From Massilia niastensis DSM 21313 (lineage in GTDB: Bacteria > Pseudomonadota > Gammaproteobacteria > Burkholderiales > Burkholderiaceae_D), in assembly GCF_000382345.1 (NCBI RefSeq), contig NZ_KB908079.1, forward strand, positions 62,001-126,000: a DNA stretch of 64,000 nt, read 5' to 3'. Numbering within the stretch: position 1 is the stretch's first letter; the number at the start of each line of letters is the position of its first letter. Position numbers and translations under genes: made by a program. The notes under the pieces were generated by a model, which was not told the DNA's origin, ran no database searches, and saw nothing but the letters and a program-made list of their open reading frames with translations. Shown here one piece after another: positions 31,505 through 41,171 of the stretch.

Positions 31505-33513
31505 TGCGCCAGGTCGATCGCGTACAGCGCCGTGCCCTTGCCGCTGCCGTCGTCGGCGGCCAGCTGGCTGACGTTGTGCAGGCCGGCCTCGTGCGCCAGC
31601 CTGATCATCCCCGGCGCCGAGTGGAACACCACCGGGCCGGCCGTCTTCACTTGCGCGAAGCGCCAGCTGCGCGCCATGCCGTTGGCGGCGCGGGTCAGCT
31701 GCTTCGCCCCGCGGATATAGGCGATCAGGATGTCGCGGTTGTTGTCGGGCGCGGCGATCACGGTCTTGCCGCCGTCCAGGCCCGGGAAGTTGCCGCCGCC
31801 GCTGGCGCGGTAGTTGTTGGTCGCGACCAGGAATTCCTGCTCCGCCGCCACCGGCTTGCCGCGCCAGCTCAGCTTGCGGATACGTTCGCCCGCCGCGCGC
31901 GTCACGTCGATCTCGTAGCCGAGGTCGCGCGAGGTCACGGTGTCGAAGTTATAGCTCGGCACGGCCTGGTTGACCAGTTCCTGCGGCCCGGTCCTGGCCG
32001 GGTCGATGGTGTTGAAGCGCTGGGCCGCCTTTTCCAGCCAGGCCTTGAGCTGGGCGCCGCTCACCTTCACCGCATACAGCGCGTTCGGGTACAGGTAGAG
32101 GTCGGCCGCATTGTTCAGCGCCAGGTCGCCCGCCTTTACATCGGTGTAGTCGGACGGTCCCGCCAGCCCGCTCTTGAACGGCGCCGACACCGACAGCACC
32201 GGCAGCTTCGCGTACTGCGGCAGGTTGGCGGCCACGTATTTCGCGACATAGTCCGCCTGCGCCTGGTTGACCACCTCGATCGCCGAGCCGTCGCCCACGT
32301 CCGCGAAATAGGTCGACATGCGGAAGGCGGTGCTGCCGACCGGGGTCCTGACGTAGCGGATGGTCGCTTCGTGCTCCTCCTTCACCAGCGCCAGCACCGC
32401 GGGATCGGCGTCCACGAAGGATCCGGCGCCCGTCTGCGCGGCGCGCGCCTGCACGAAGGTCTTGTCCTGCTCGACCGTCCAGCGCTTGCCGTCATGCTTC
32501 AGGTGCAGGCCGATCACGCCCAGGTGCTTGCCCCACAAACTGGCCATCACGGTCGGCACGCCATGCACCATGCCGCGCGCCTTGTCCACGCCCGGCAGGT
32601 TGAACTGGGCGACCGTGCTGTCCGGGTTCGGGAACAGCTGGTGCGCGTGCCCCAGCAGCATCGCGTCGATGCCCGGCACCTGGGCCAGGTAGTAGCCGGC
32701 GTTCTCCATGGCCGGCGAATAGCGGCCCGCATCCAGCCCGCCGTGCGCGATCGCCACCACCAGTTCGGCGCCCCTGGCGCGCATCTCGGGAATGTACTGC
32801 TCGGCCGCCTCGCGCACGCCCTGGGTGGTCACCTTGCCCTCGAGCCAGCGCTTGTCCCAGGACATGATGGTCGGCGGCGCGAAGCCGATGATGCCGACCT
32901 TGACCGTCGTGGCCAGCGGCTGGCCGTCCGCGCCCACGGCGCTGAGCTTCTTCTCGATGATGTGGTAAGGGGCGAACAGCGGCTTCCTTGTCTTCGCGCT
33001 GTAGACGTTGGCCAGCACCATCGGGAAGGACGGGCCGGCGCACTTCTTCGCATGCTTCACGCCCGTGACGTCGAAGCGCTGGCCGGTCGCCTGGCCGAGG
33101 AAGGCCAGCCCGTAGTTGAACTCATGGTTGCCGATCCCCGCGCCGTCGTAGCCGAGCTTGTTCATGACCTTGTAGATGCCCAGGGTCTGGTCGCAGCGCA
33201 GCGGTTGCACGAGCGCCTGGTAGTCGGCCAGCGCATTGCCCTGGATCGTGTCGCCGTTATCGAGCAGCAAGGTATTCGGGAATTCCTTGCGCGCCTGGGC
33301 GATCAGGCTGGCGGTCCGGTCCAGGCCGAAGGACGGCTCGTCCACCAGCTTGTAGTAGTCGTAACCCACCACGTTCGCATGCAGGTCCGTGGTTTCCAGC
33401 ACGGCCAGCAAGGCGCTCGTGCCCGCCGGCGGCTGCTTGCCTGCCAATGCGGGAAGGCTCACGAGCGCCGGGACGAGAGCGATGCAAATCTGATAACACA
33501 AAGAGGAGGCCAT
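31501..33513 (-). CDS. cpdB: CpdB 2',3'-cyclic-nucleotide 2'-phosphodiesterase/3'-nucleotidase
   Basis: A 670-residue periplasmic enzyme with a signal peptide (ALVPALVSLPALA). The metallophosphoesterase domain (about 35-370) has ETTDLHANVVGYDYY, LDNGDTIQGN, GIGNHEFNYG, VAIAHGGLD and LLGHAHQLFP, which hold the di-metal ligands. The 5'-nucleotidase C-terminal domain follows (about 400-600) with NNYRASGGGNFPG. It scavenges 2',3'-cyclic and 3'-nucleotides. The start at 33513 follows an AGGAGG site and opens the signal sequence. It is divergent from prfB. Confidence 0.92.
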   Translation of the reverse strand: MASSLCYQICIALVPALVSLPALAGKQPPAGTSALLAVLETTDLHANVVGYDYYKLVDEPSFGLDRTASLIAQARKEFPNTLLLDNGDTIQGNALADYQALVQPLRCDQTLGIYKVMNKLGYDGAGIGNHEFNYGLAFLGQATGQRFDVTGVKHAKKCAGPSFPMVLANVYSAKTRKPLFAPYHIIEKKLSAVGADGQPLATTVKVGIIGFAPPTIMSWDKRWLEGKVTTQGVREAAEQYIPEMRARGAELVVAIAHGGLDAGRYSPAMENAGYYLAQVPGIDAMLLGHAHQLFPNPDSTVAQFNLPGVDKARGMVHGVPTVMASLWGKHLGVIGLHLKHDGKRWTVEQDKTFVQARAAQTGAGSFVDADPAVLALVKEEHEATIRYVRTPVGSTAFRMSTYFADVGDGSAIEVVNQAQADYVAKYVAANLPQYAKLPVLSVSAPFKSGLAGPSDYTDVKAGDLALNNAADLYLYPNALYAVKVSGAQLKAWLEKAAQRFNTIDPARTGPQELVNQAVPSYNFDTVTSRDLGYEIDVTRAAGERIRKLSWRGKPVAAEQEFLVATNNYRASGGGNFPGLDGGKTVIAAPDNNRDILIAYIRGAKQLTRAANGMARSWRFAQVKTAGPVVFHSAPGMIRLAHEAGLHNVSQLAADDGSGKGTALYAIDLAQ

Positions 33514-33656
33514 GGGATGTCCGTCAAACAAGATCGCGCGATGATAAGGCAGCGCCCTGCGCGCGGGCAAGCGCGGATGCTCCCGAATCTGGTCCTCCTG
33601 GCGTACTGGGGTATAATCGAAGGTTCGATTCAACTACTCAAAAGACTGCCCAGACC

Positions 33657-34761
33657 ATGGAAGCTGAACACATCAATGCCATCTCCGCCCTGCTGAACGA
33701 CCTGACCAGCCGTGAAGCCGAACTTCGGAGGTATCTTTGACTTCGATAAGAAGTCGGAGAAACTAGAACAGGTCAACCAGGAACTGGAAGACCCGACCAT
33801 CTGGAGCGACCAGAAACGCGCCCAGGATCTCGGCAAGGAGAAGAAGGCGCTGGAGGCCGTCGTCCTGACGCTCGAGAAAGCGAAGACCGATCTCACCGAC
33901 GCCGCCGACCTGTTCGAGATGGCGCGCGAAGAAGGCGACGACGCCACCCTGGAAGCGGTGGGCGGCGATGCCGACGCCATCCAGAAGATCATCGAGGCGA
34001 TGGAATTCCGCCGGATGTTCAGCAACCCGATGGACCACGCCAACTGCTTCATCGACATCCAGGCCGGCGCCGGCGGCACCGAAGCCCAGGACTGGGCCTC
34101 GATGCTGCTGCGCCAGTACCTGCGCTACTGCGAACGCAAGGGCTTCAAGGCCGAGATCCTGGAACAGTCCGAGGGCGAGGTCGCGGGCATCAAGACCGCC
34201 ACCATCAAGGTCGAGGGCGAGTACGCCTACGGCCACCTGCGTACCGAGACCGGCGTGCACCGCCTGGTGCGCAAGTCGCCGTTCGACTCGGCCAACGGCC
34301 GCCACACCTCGTTCACCTCGCTGTTCGTGTACCCGGAAGTGGATGACTCGATCGAGATCGAGATCAACCCGGCCGACGTGCGCATCGACACCTACCGCGC
34401 ATCCGGCGCGGGCGGCCAGCACATCAACAAGACCGACTCCGCGGTGCGACTCACGCACGCCCCGTCGGGCATCGTTGTCCAGTGCCAGAACGACCGCTCG
34501 CAGCACCGCAACAAGGCCGAAGCCTTCGACATGCTGCGCGCCAAGCTGTACGAGCTTGAACTGCGCAACCGCATGAGCGAGCAGCAGAAGCTGGAAGACT
34601 CCAAGACCGACGTCGGCTGGGGCCACCAGATCCGTTCCTACGTGCTGGACCAGTCGCGCATCAAGGACTTGCGCACCGGCTTCGAGACCGGCAACACCAA
34701 GAACGTGCTGGACGGGGATCTCGACGACTTCATTTCGGCCTCCCTGAAGCAAGGCGTGTAA
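33657..34761 (+). CDS. prfB: peptide chain release factor 2, programmed +1 frameshift
   Basis: Two overlapping frames form one 367-residue protein: 33657-33737 (27 codons) ends at an in-frame UGA (33738-33740), and translation continues in the +1 frame from 33739. The junction reads CTT TGA C with a GGAGG three bases before the slippery CTT, the classic RF2 autoregulatory site. The protein has the RF2-type codon-recognition SPF (VRKSPFDS) and the catalytic GGQ ([10 protein letters not shown]). RF2 terminates at UGA and UAA. A TATAAT lies at 33612-33617 upstream, without a good -35. The HAD gene follows after three bases. Confidence 0.97.
33727..33741 (+). promoter_or_regulatory. prfB +1 frameshift signal
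   Basis: GGAGG (33727-33731), TAT, CTT (33735-33737), TGA (33738-33740), C. The internal Shine-Dalgarno-like element sits three bases from the slippery codon and the stop is followed by C, a weak termination context. When RF2 is scarce, ribosomes pause at UGA and shift, raising RF2 synthesis. The arrangement is the same as the well-studied enterobacterial site. Confidence 0.95.
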
Positions 34762-34764
34762 ACG

Positions 34765-35439
34765 ATGACAGCAGCGATGACCCACGGCGCCCGCGCGTTC
34801 ATCTTCGACATGGACGGCACCATCGTCGACAACATGGCCTTCCACACCCGCTCGTGGATCACCTTCTTCGAGCGCCGTGGGCGCGTCATCGACGCCGACG
34901 AGTTCTTCCGCGCCACGGCCGGACGCCAGGGCAAGGAAATCATCCGTTCGCACATGGGCGAGCACCTGGCCGACGAGGAAGTCGCCACGCTCAACCACGA
35001 GAAGGAAGCCGTCTACCGCGAGCTGTACCAACCGCACCGCAAGACCGTGGAAGGCTTCGAGGACCTGATCGCGGTCGCGAAGGCCAGCGGCGTGAAGCTG
35101 GCCGTGGCCACCGCCGCGCCGCCGGCGAACATCGCGTTCACGCTCGACGGGCTCGACCTGCGCCGCCACTTCGACGCGATCGTCGGCGCCGCCGATGTCG
35201 CGCGCGGCAAGCCGCATCCGGACGTGTTCCTGAAGGCCGCGCAGCAGGCCGGCGTCGCGCCCGAACACGCCATCGTGTTCGAGGACGCGCCGCTGGGCGT
35301 GGAAGCCGCGCGCCGCGCCGGCATGCGCGCCGTGGTGCTGACCACCACCCTGCCCGCCTCGGCCTTCGCGGAATTCGACAATATCGTGGCCATCGTCAAC
35401 GACTTCTCCGAGCTGGACGTTGAAGCGCTGATCGCCTGA
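34765..35439 (+). CDS. HAD-superfamily phosphatase, beta-phosphoglucomutase-like
   Basis: A 224-residue HAD hydrolase with all four motifs: FIFDMDGTIVDN (nucleophile and acid Asp), AVATAAPPANI (motif II Thr), GKPHPDVFLKAA (Lys) and IVFEDAPLGVEAARRAGM (motif IV). The helical cap lies at about 20-95. These enzymes dephosphorylate small sugar phosphates or, as mutases, rearrange them; the substrate here is not evident. It sits between prfB and lysS with gaps of 3 and 26 bases, so it is likely co-transcribed with both. Confidence 0.88.
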   Translation: MTAAMTHGARAFIFDMDGTIVDNMAFHTRSWITFFERRGRVIDADEFFRATAGRQGKEIIRSHMGEHLADEEVATLNHEKEAVYRELYQPHRKTVEGFEDLIAVAKASGVKLAVATAAPPANIAFTLDGLDLRRHFDAIVGAADVARGKPHPDVFLKAAQQAGVAPEHAIVFEDAPLGVEAARRAGMRAVVLTTTLPASAFAEFDNIVAIVNDFSELDVEALIA

Positions 35440-35465
35440 AAACCCAATAAGAACCACCGAATCCC

Positions 35466-37001
35466 ATGACTACGGAAAACCAAGAACAGGCGCCGGTACC
35501 GGCCGCCGACGAGAACAAGATCATCGCCGAGCGCCGCGCCAAGCTGGCCGCGATCCGCGAAAAGGGCGTCGCCTTCCCGAACGACTTCGTCCCCCGGGAC
35601 AAGGCCGCCGACCTGCGGGAAGCCCACAGCGGCAAGTCGCGCGAGGAACTCGAAGCCGAACCGGTGAGCGTGGTGCTGGCCGGCCGCATGATGCTCAAGC
35701 GCGAAGCCGGCAAGAAGGCCGCGTTCGCGACCCTGCAGGACAGCTCGGGCCCGGCCGCCGACGGCCGCATCCAGGTCTACGTCACCCTCGACAACACCGG
35801 TGCGGAAGCCATGGAAGCGCTGCAGCGCTATGACCTGGGCGACATCCTGGGCGTGGAAGGCACGCTGTTCAAGACCAAGACCGACGAACTGACCATCAAG
35901 GTCACGACCCTGCGCCTGATCTCGAAGTCGCTGCGTCCGCTGCCGGACAAGTTCCACGGCCTGGCCGACCAGGAGACCAAGTACCGCCAGCGCTACGTCG
36001 ACCTGATCATGAACGAAGAGACGCGCCGCACCTTCAAGGCGCGTACCGCCGCGATGTCGTCGATCCGCCGCTTCATGGAAAAGCACGAGTTCATGGAAGT
36101 CGAGACCCCGATGCTGCACCCGATCCCGGGCGGCGCCGCGGCCAAGCCTTTCATCACCCACCACAATGCGCTGGACATGCAGATGTACCTGCGCATCGCG
36201 CCGGAGCTGTACCTGAAGCGCCTGGTGGTGGGCGGTTTCGACCGCGTGTTCGAGATCAACCGCAACTTCCGCAACGAAGGCGTGTCGGTCCGTCACAACC
36301 CGGAATTCACGATGATGGAATTCTATGCGGCCTACACCGACTACAACTGGATCATGAACTTCACCGAGCAGGTGATCCGCCAGGCCGCGGTCGACGCCCA
36401 CGGCAGCGCCGTGCTGAGCTACGGCGGCCGCGAGCTGGACCTGTCCAAGCCCTTCCATCGCCTGACCATCATCGAAGCGATCGACAAGTACGCGCCGGGC
36501 TACACCCCCGAGCAGCTGAACGACGCGGAGTTCATCAAGGCCGAACTGAAGAAGTTCGGCGTCAAGCCGCACGCGCATGCCGGCCTGGGTTCGCTGCAGC
36601 TGTCGCTGTTCGAGGAAACCGCCGAGGCGCAGCTGTGGGAGCCGACCTTCATCATCGACTATCCGGCCGAAGTGTCGCCGCTGGCGCGCGCCTCGGACAC
36701 CCGCGAAGGCGTGACCGAGCGTTTCGAGCTGTTCATGGTGGGCCGCGAGATCGCCAACGGCTTCTCGGAGCTGAACGATCCGGAAGACCAGGCCGCGCGC
36801 TTCCAGGCCCAGGTGGCCGCCAAGGATGCCGGCGATGAAGAGGCGATGTTCTACGACGCCGACTACATCCGCGCGCTGGAATACGGCATGCCGCCGGCGG
36901 GCGGCTGCGGCATCGGCATCGACCGCCTGATGATGCTGATCACCGATTCGCCGAACATCCGCGACGTGCTGCTGTTCCCGCACCTGCGCAAGGAAGACTG
37001 A
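35466..37001 (+). CDS. lysS: lysyl-tRNA synthetase, class II
   Basis: A 511-residue class IIb enzyme. The N-terminal OB-fold anticodon-binding domain covers about 60-180 and the catalytic domain the rest, with motif 2 [13 protein letters not shown] ... [10 protein letters not shown] and motif 3 [15 protein letters not shown]. It charges tRNA-Lys. The prfB-lysS order is conserved in many proteobacteria. A strong intrinsic terminator follows the stop directly. Confidence 0.97.
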   Translation: MTTENQEQAPVPAADENKIIAERRAKLAAIREKGVAFPNDFVPRDKAADLREAHSGKSREELEAEPVSVVLAGRMMLKREAGKKAAFATLQDSSGPAADGRIQVYVTLDNTGAEAMEALQRYDLGDILGVEGTLFKTKTDELTIKVTTLRLISKSLRPLPDKFHGLADQETKYRQRYVDLIMNEETRRTFKARTAAMSSIRRFMEKHEFMEVETPMLHPIPGGAAAKPFITHHNALDMQMYLRIAPELYLKRLVVGGFDRVFEINRNFRNEGVSVRHNPEFTMMEFYAAYTDYNWIMNFTEQVIRQAAVDAHGSAVLSYGGRELDLSKPFHRLTIIEAIDKYAPGYTPEQLNDAEFIKAELKKFGVKPHAHAGLGSLQLSLFEETAEAQLWEPTFIIDYPAEVSPLARASDTREGVTERFELFMVGREIANGFSELNDPEDQAARFQAQVAAKDAGDEEAMFYDADYIRALEYGMPPAGGCGIGIDRLMMLITDSPNIRDVLLFPHLRKED

Positions 37002-37007
37002 TCCCCG

Positions 37008-37034
37008 AAGGCCGCCGCAAGGCGGCCTTTTTCC
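37008..37034 (+). terminator. intrinsic terminator after lysS
   Basis: A 9-bp stem, AAGGCCGCC (37008-37016) with GGCGGCCTT (37021-37029), GCAA tetraloop, followed by a T-rich run. It closes the prfB-HAD-lysS unit and also lies just after the 3' end of the convergent paoC gene. Confidence 0.9.
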
Positions 37035-37044
37035 TTGGCGCCGT

Positions 37045-39312
37045 TCAGGCGTAGGCCGGCATCTTCCCGATCAGCTTGTCGAGCGTGATCGGATAACTCC
37101 TCACCCTCACCCCGACCGCGTTGTAGACCGCGTTCGCCACCGCCGCCGCCACCCCGCAGATACCCAGCTCGCCGACGCCCTTGGCCTTCATCGGCGACGA
37201 GATCGGATCGACCTCGTCCAGGAAGATCACTTCCTGGTTGAAGATGTCGGCATGGACCGGCACTTCGTAGCCGGCCAGGTCGTGGTTGACGAAGAAGCCG
37301 CGCCGCCCATCGACCGCCAGTTCTTCCATCAAGGCCGCCCCCACGCCCATCGTCATGCCGCCGATCACCTGGCTGCGTGCGGTCTTGGGATTGAGGATGC
37401 GGCCGGCCGCGCACACCGCCAGCATGCGCCGCACGCGCGGCTCCCCGGTGGCGGCGTCGACCCCGACCTCGACGAAATGGGCGCCGAAGGTGGATTGCTG
37501 GTACTGCTTGTCGAGCTCGCCGAACTCGATCGCATCCTCCGCCACCAGGCCCGCGCCGGCCAGGTCGGCGAGCCGCACGCTGCGCTGCCCCGACCTGACC
37601 TGGCCATCGGCGAACACGAGGTCTCCCGCGCCGAAGCCGGCGCGCTGCGCGACCAGTTCGCGCAGCTTCGCGCAGGCCGCGTACACGCCCGAGGTCGAGC
37701 AGTTGCAGCCCCACTGCCCGCCCGAACCGGCCGACACCGGGAAGCTGGAGTCGCCCAGGCGCACCCTGACCCGTTCGAGCGGCACGCCCATCATCTCGGC
37801 GGCGGTCTGGGCGATCACGGTATAGCTGCCGGTACCGATGTCGGTCATGTCGGTCTCGACCGTCACGATGCCGTTGCGATCGAGCCGCACCCGCGCCGCC
37901 GACTTGGTCACGATATTGTCGCGGAAGGCGCTTGCCACGCCCATCCCGACGAACCAGCGCCCGTCGCGCACCTGCCCCGGCTTCGGATTGCGCTTGTCCC
38001 AGCCGAAGCGCTTCGCGCCGGTCTGGTAGCACTGCACCAGCTGGCGTTTCGAGAAAGGCGGATTGGCGGGAAGCGGCGCTCCCCGCGACGCTTCCGCTTT
38101 TGCCTGCGGGTCGCTGGAGGCGGGCTTGCGCGCCGGATCGAGCAGGACCTGGGTATCGTTCCTGATCCGGAACTCGACCGGATCCATGCCCAGCTTTTCC
38201 GCCATCTCGTCCATCGCCACCTCGAGCACCGCCAGGCCGGGCGCCTCGTTCGGCGCGCGCATCGAATTCGCTTCCGGCAGGTCGAGCACGGTGAGCCGGT
38301 TCGAGGTCATGCGGTGCTGGCCGGCGTACAGGGCGCGGGTCTGGATCGCGCCGGCCTCGGGCTGGCCGTTGGGCAGGTCGCCCGACCAGCTTTCGTGGCC
38401 GATCGCGGTGATGCTGCCCTCCTTGGTGCTGCCGATCCGCACCCGCTGGATGGTGGCCGAGCGGTGCACGGTGTTGTTCGGCACCAGGGCGCGCTGCAGG
38501 GCCACCTTGACCGGACGCCGCGCCGCCCGCGCGCCCAGGGCGGCCAGCACGACATCGGCGCGGATCCAGAGCTTGGCGCCGAAACCGCCGCCGATATAGG
38601 ACGAGACCAGCCGGATCCGGTCGGCGGGCATGTTCAGGGTCGCGGCCAGGTCGGCCACCGACCAGGCCACCATCTGGTTCGCGGTCCACACCGTCAGGCG
38701 CTCGCCTTCCCAGGCCGCCACCGTCGCATGCGGCTCGATCATCATGTGCGATTCGTGCGCCGTGGTGTAGGTGGCGTCGAGCTGGACCGGCGCCGCCGCG
38801 AACGCGCCGGCGAAGTCGCCGACCGCGCTTTCCCCCTCTGCGCCGAAGCTGGGGGCCGGCTTGCCGCTATCCTTGATCTCGGCCAGCACATGGTTTCCTT
38901 TGGCCGGCGCGTACCCGACCCGGACCAGGTAGGCCGCGGCGCGCGCCTGCTCGAAGGTCTCGGCCACCACCATGGCGATCGCCTGGTGGTAGTGCTGGAC
39001 CTGGGGTCCGCCGATCAGGCGGGCGGTATTGAACTTCCCCTTGCCCAGCTTGCCGGCATTGCCGGCCGTGACGATCGTGATCACGCCGGGCGCGCGCTGC
39101 GCCGCCGACAGGTCCATCGAAGCAATGCGCCCCTTGGCGATGCCGGCGCCGATGATGTAGCCATAGGCCGGATGCGCCACCACGTCGTGGCGGTCGTGGG
39201 CGTAGGGGGCGGTCCCGGTGGTCTTGAGCGCACCCTCGATGCGGTCGACCGGCTGGCCGATGACCTTCAGCTGGTCGATCGGATTGGTGGTGGCGGGAGT
39301 ATCGAATTTCAT
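37045..39312 (-). CDS. paoC: molybdopterin-binding subunit of PaoABC-type aldehyde oxidoreductase
   Basis: A 755-residue xanthine-dehydrogenase-family large subunit. It has the a/b hammerhead domain at the N-terminus ([19 protein letters not shown]), cofactor-binding stretches [27 protein letters not shown] and [14 protein letters not shown], and a C-terminal [19 protein letters not shown], where Glu is the expected catalytic base. With the FAD and 2Fe-2S subunits directly upstream it forms a periplasmic aldehyde oxidase of the YagTSR/PaoABC type that detoxifies aromatic aldehydes. A maturation chaperone (PaoD) is not in the window. It begins three bases after the stop of paoB. Confidence 0.9.
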   Translation of the reverse strand: MKFDTPATTNPIDQLKVIGQPVDRIEGALKTTGTAPYAHDRHDVVAHPAYGYIIGAGIAKGRIASMDLSAAQRAPGVITIVTAGNAGKLGKGKFNTARLIGGPQVQHYHQAIAMVVAETFEQARAAAYLVRVGYAPAKGNHVLAEIKDSGKPAPSFGAEGESAVGDFAGAFAAAPVQLDATYTTAHESHMMIEPHATVAAWEGERLTVWTANQMVAWSVADLAATLNMPADRIRLVSSYIGGGFGAKLWIRADVVLAALGARAARRPVKVALQRALVPNNTVHRSATIQRVRIGSTKEGSITAIGHESWSGDLPNGQPEAGAIQTRALYAGQHRMTSNRLTVLDLPEANSMRAPNEAPGLAVLEVAMDEMAEKLGMDPVEFRIRNDTQVLLDPARKPASSDPQAKAEASRGAPLPANPPFSKRQLVQCYQTGAKRFGWDKRNPKPGQVRDGRWFVGMGVASAFRDNIVTKSAARVRLDRNGIVTVETDMTDIGTGSYTVIAQTAAEMMGVPLERVRVRLGDSSFPVSAGSGGQWGCNCSTSGVYAACAKLRELVAQRAGFGAGDLVFADGQVRSGQRSVRLADLAGAGLVAEDAIEFGELDKQYQQSTFGAHFVEVGVDAATGEPRVRRMLAVCAAGRILNPKTARSQVIGGMTMGVGAALMEELAVDGRRGFFVNHDLAGYEVPVHADIFNQEVIFLDEVDPISSPMKAKGVGELGICGVAAAVANAVYNAVGVRVRSYPITLDKLIGKMPAYA

Positions 39313-39315
39313 GGC

Positions 39316-40266
39316 TCAGCCCTTTGCATCCTGGAGCACGGCGGCGAGTGTGCGCTCGACCAGCGGCAGCTTGAACTCGTTCTCATGGGTGGTGCGGGCG
39401 CCGGCCAGCAGGCCGGCCGCGACCGCCCTGGCGCCGCGCGGCAATTCGCGCTCGGCGGCCTCGACCCGCCACGGCTTGTGGGCCACGCCGCCCAGCGCCA
39501 CCCTGCCGTTGCCGTCGGGCTGCACGATCGCCGCCACCGAGATCAACGCAAAGGCATACGAGGCGCGGTCGCGCACCTTGCGGTAGGCCTGGACTCCGCC
39601 GACCGGCCTGGGCAGGGTGACGGCGGTGATCAGCTCCCCGGCTTCGAGCACGTTCTCGATATGCGGTGTATTTCCGGGCAGGCGGTGGAAGTCGGCGATC
39701 GGAATGGTGCGCGTTGCACCATTCGGGCGCACGGTCTCGATCGCCACATCGAGCACCCGCATCGCGATCGCCATGTCGCTCGGGAAGGTGGCGATGCAGG
39801 CCTCGCTGGCGCCGACGATCGCATGGATGCGCGTGAAGCCGCCGATCGCGCTGCAGCCGCTGCCGGGCTTGCGCTTGTTGCAGGGCTGGTCGGTGTCGTA
39901 GAAATAGGGACAGCGGGTGCGCTGCAGCAGGTTGCCGGCGGTGGTGGCCTGGTTGCGCAGCTGGCCGGAGGCGCCGGCCACGATCGCGCGCGTCAGCACG
40001 CCATAGTCGCGCCGGATGCGCGGGTCGGCGGCCAGGTCGGTATTGCGCACCAGGGCGCCGATCCGCAGCCCACCCTCCGGCGTCGCCTCGATCCGGTCCA
40101 GGGACAGGTCGTTGATGTCGATCAGGTGCGTCGGATTGTCGATCTGCAGCTTCATCAGGTCGAGCAGGTTGGTGCCGCCGGCGATGAATTTCGCGCCCGG
40201 GATGCGCGCGGCGGTGGCGGCGGCTTCGGCGGGCGATTTCGCCCTTTCGTAGGTGAAGGCTTTCAT
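39316..40266 (-). CDS. paoB: FAD-binding subunit of PaoABC-type aldehyde oxidoreductase
   Basis: A 316-residue CoxM/CutM-family flavoprotein: [13 protein letters not shown] (FAD pyrophosphate loop) and the second FAD motif [18 protein letters not shown]. The stretch [20 protein letters not shown] has the Cys-rich insertion that in PaoB binds an extra 4Fe-4S cluster, which sets this subfamily apart from plain xanthine dehydrogenases. Its ATG overlaps the TGA of paoA (ATGA). It passes electrons between the Mo centre and an external acceptor. Confidence 0.9.
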   Translation of the reverse strand: MKAFTYERAKSPAEAAATAARIPGAKFIAGGTNLLDLMKLQIDNPTHLIDINDLSLDRIEATPEGGLRIGALVRNTDLAADPRIRRDYGVLTRAIVAGASGQLRNQATTAGNLLQRTRCPYFYDTDQPCNKRKPGSGCSAIGGFTRIHAIVGASEACIATFPSDMAIAMRVLDVAIETVRPNGATRTIPIADFHRLPGNTPHIENVLEAGELITAVTLPRPVGGVQAYRKVRDRASYAFALISVAAIVQPDGNGRVALGGVAHKPWRVEAAERELPRGARAVAAGLLAGARTTHENEFKLPLVERTLAAVLQDAKG

Positions 40267-40913
40267 GGCTTGACTCCTGCGACCTCGGCAATCGCCGCCT
40301 GGATGTTCATGTAGGCGCCACAGCGGCAGATGTTGCCGCTCATGCGCTCGCGGAATTCCACTGGCGTCATCGGCGGCGCCCGGGTCAGGTCGGCGGTGAC
40401 GTGGCTGGGCGTGCCGGCCCGGATCTCGTCGAGCATGGCGACCGCCGAACAGATCTGGCCGGGGGTACAGAAGCCGCACTGGTAGCCGTCGTGCTTGACG
40501 AAGGCGGCCTGCAGCGGATGCAGGTGCATCGGCGTGCCCAGGCCTTCGATGGTGGTGATCTCGTGTCCCTCCTGCATCACGGCCAGGGTCAGGCAGGAGG
40601 TGAAGCGGCGCCCGTCGACCAGCACGGTGCAGGCGCCGCACTGGCCCTGGTCGCAGCCTTTCTTGCTGCCGGTGAGCTGCAGCCGCTCGCGCAGCACGTC
40701 GAGCAGGGTGGTGCGCGGATCGATCACCATCTGGTGCTCGGCGCCGTTGACGCGCAGGGTGACGTTGACGGTCGCTACCTGGCCCGGCGCCGAGGACCGG
40801 GCGGGAGCGGCGGCTTCGGCCTCCGCCACCGTCCCCGTTGCGAGAACGGCACTGCTGGCGGCAACGGCGGTCGTCTGGAGCAGTTTTCGCCGTGCCGGAT
40901 CGAATTCGGTCAT
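40263..40913 (-). CDS. paoA: 2Fe-2S subunit of PaoABC-type aldehyde oxidoreductase
   Basis: A 216-residue iron-sulphur subunit. The Tat-type N-terminus ([19 protein letters not shown]) exports the folded complex, as in PaoA/YagT. The plant-type 2Fe-2S motif is [16 protein letters not shown] and the second cluster motif CGFCTPGQI ... CRCGAYMNI. First gene of the paoABC operon. An AGGAG site precedes tandem ATGs at 40916 and 40913; the second has the better spacing, the first would add one Met. The 255-base gap upstream contains a long perfect hairpin. Confidence 0.92.
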   Translation of the reverse strand: MTEFDPARRKLLQTTAVAASSAVLATGTVAEAEAAAPARSSAPGQVATVNVTLRVNGAEHQMVIDPRTTLLDVLRERLQLTGSKKGCDQGQCGACTVLVDGRRFTSCLTLAVMQEGHEITTIEGLGTPMHLHPLQAAFVKHDGYQCGFCTPGQICSAVAMLDEIRAGTPSHVTADLTRAPPMTPVEFRERMSGNICRCGAYMNIQAAIAEVAGVKP

Positions 40914-41083
40914 CATGGTTCTCCTTGAGTGGTGGAGAAAAACAGCAACGCGAACAGGCAAGGAAACAGCCTGCACGTCCCTGCGGGTGGCAGGGCCGGC
41001 TGCTTGCTCGTGCCAGAATAGTCGGACCCGATCCGCTTGAAAATACAACCTAAGAGGTGGGAAGGCGCAAGGCCCCAAAGGAC

Positions 41084-41117
41084 AGGAGTCCTGTCCCGCG
41101 AACGGGACAGGACTCCT
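41084..41117. repeat. perfect 15-bp inverted repeat with CGAA loop
   Basis: The arms are AGGAGTCCTGTCCCG (41084-41098) and its exact complement (41103-41117), loop CGAA. The left arm is itself part of a smaller palindrome, GACAGGAGTCCTGTC (41081-41095). No T-run follows on either strand, so it is not a standard intrinsic terminator. It lies between the ppnN 3' end (41172) and the paoA start (40913), both on the minus strand. A transcript-stabilising stem, an attenuator or a regulator site are possible. Confidence 0.75.
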
Positions 41118-41171
41118 CGGGGGCCGCGCTGCGCGGCGGGGGAAGGCGGCGTCAGGCGCCGCCGCCGATGC

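Noticed and set aside
33738-33740. Nonsense mutation making prfB a pseudogene
   Set aside because: The CTT-TGA-C with upstream GGAGG is the known programmed frameshift and the +1 frame continues as intact RF2.
37252-40314. Open frame of about 1000 codons antisense to paoC and paoB
   Set aside because: Composition is dominated by Arg, His, Gly and Ala with no motif. The opposite strand holds intact PaoC and PaoB signatures.
41084-41117. Intrinsic terminator of ppnN
   Set aside because: The stem is perfect, but no T-run follows on either strand, so it is listed as an unexplained hairpin.
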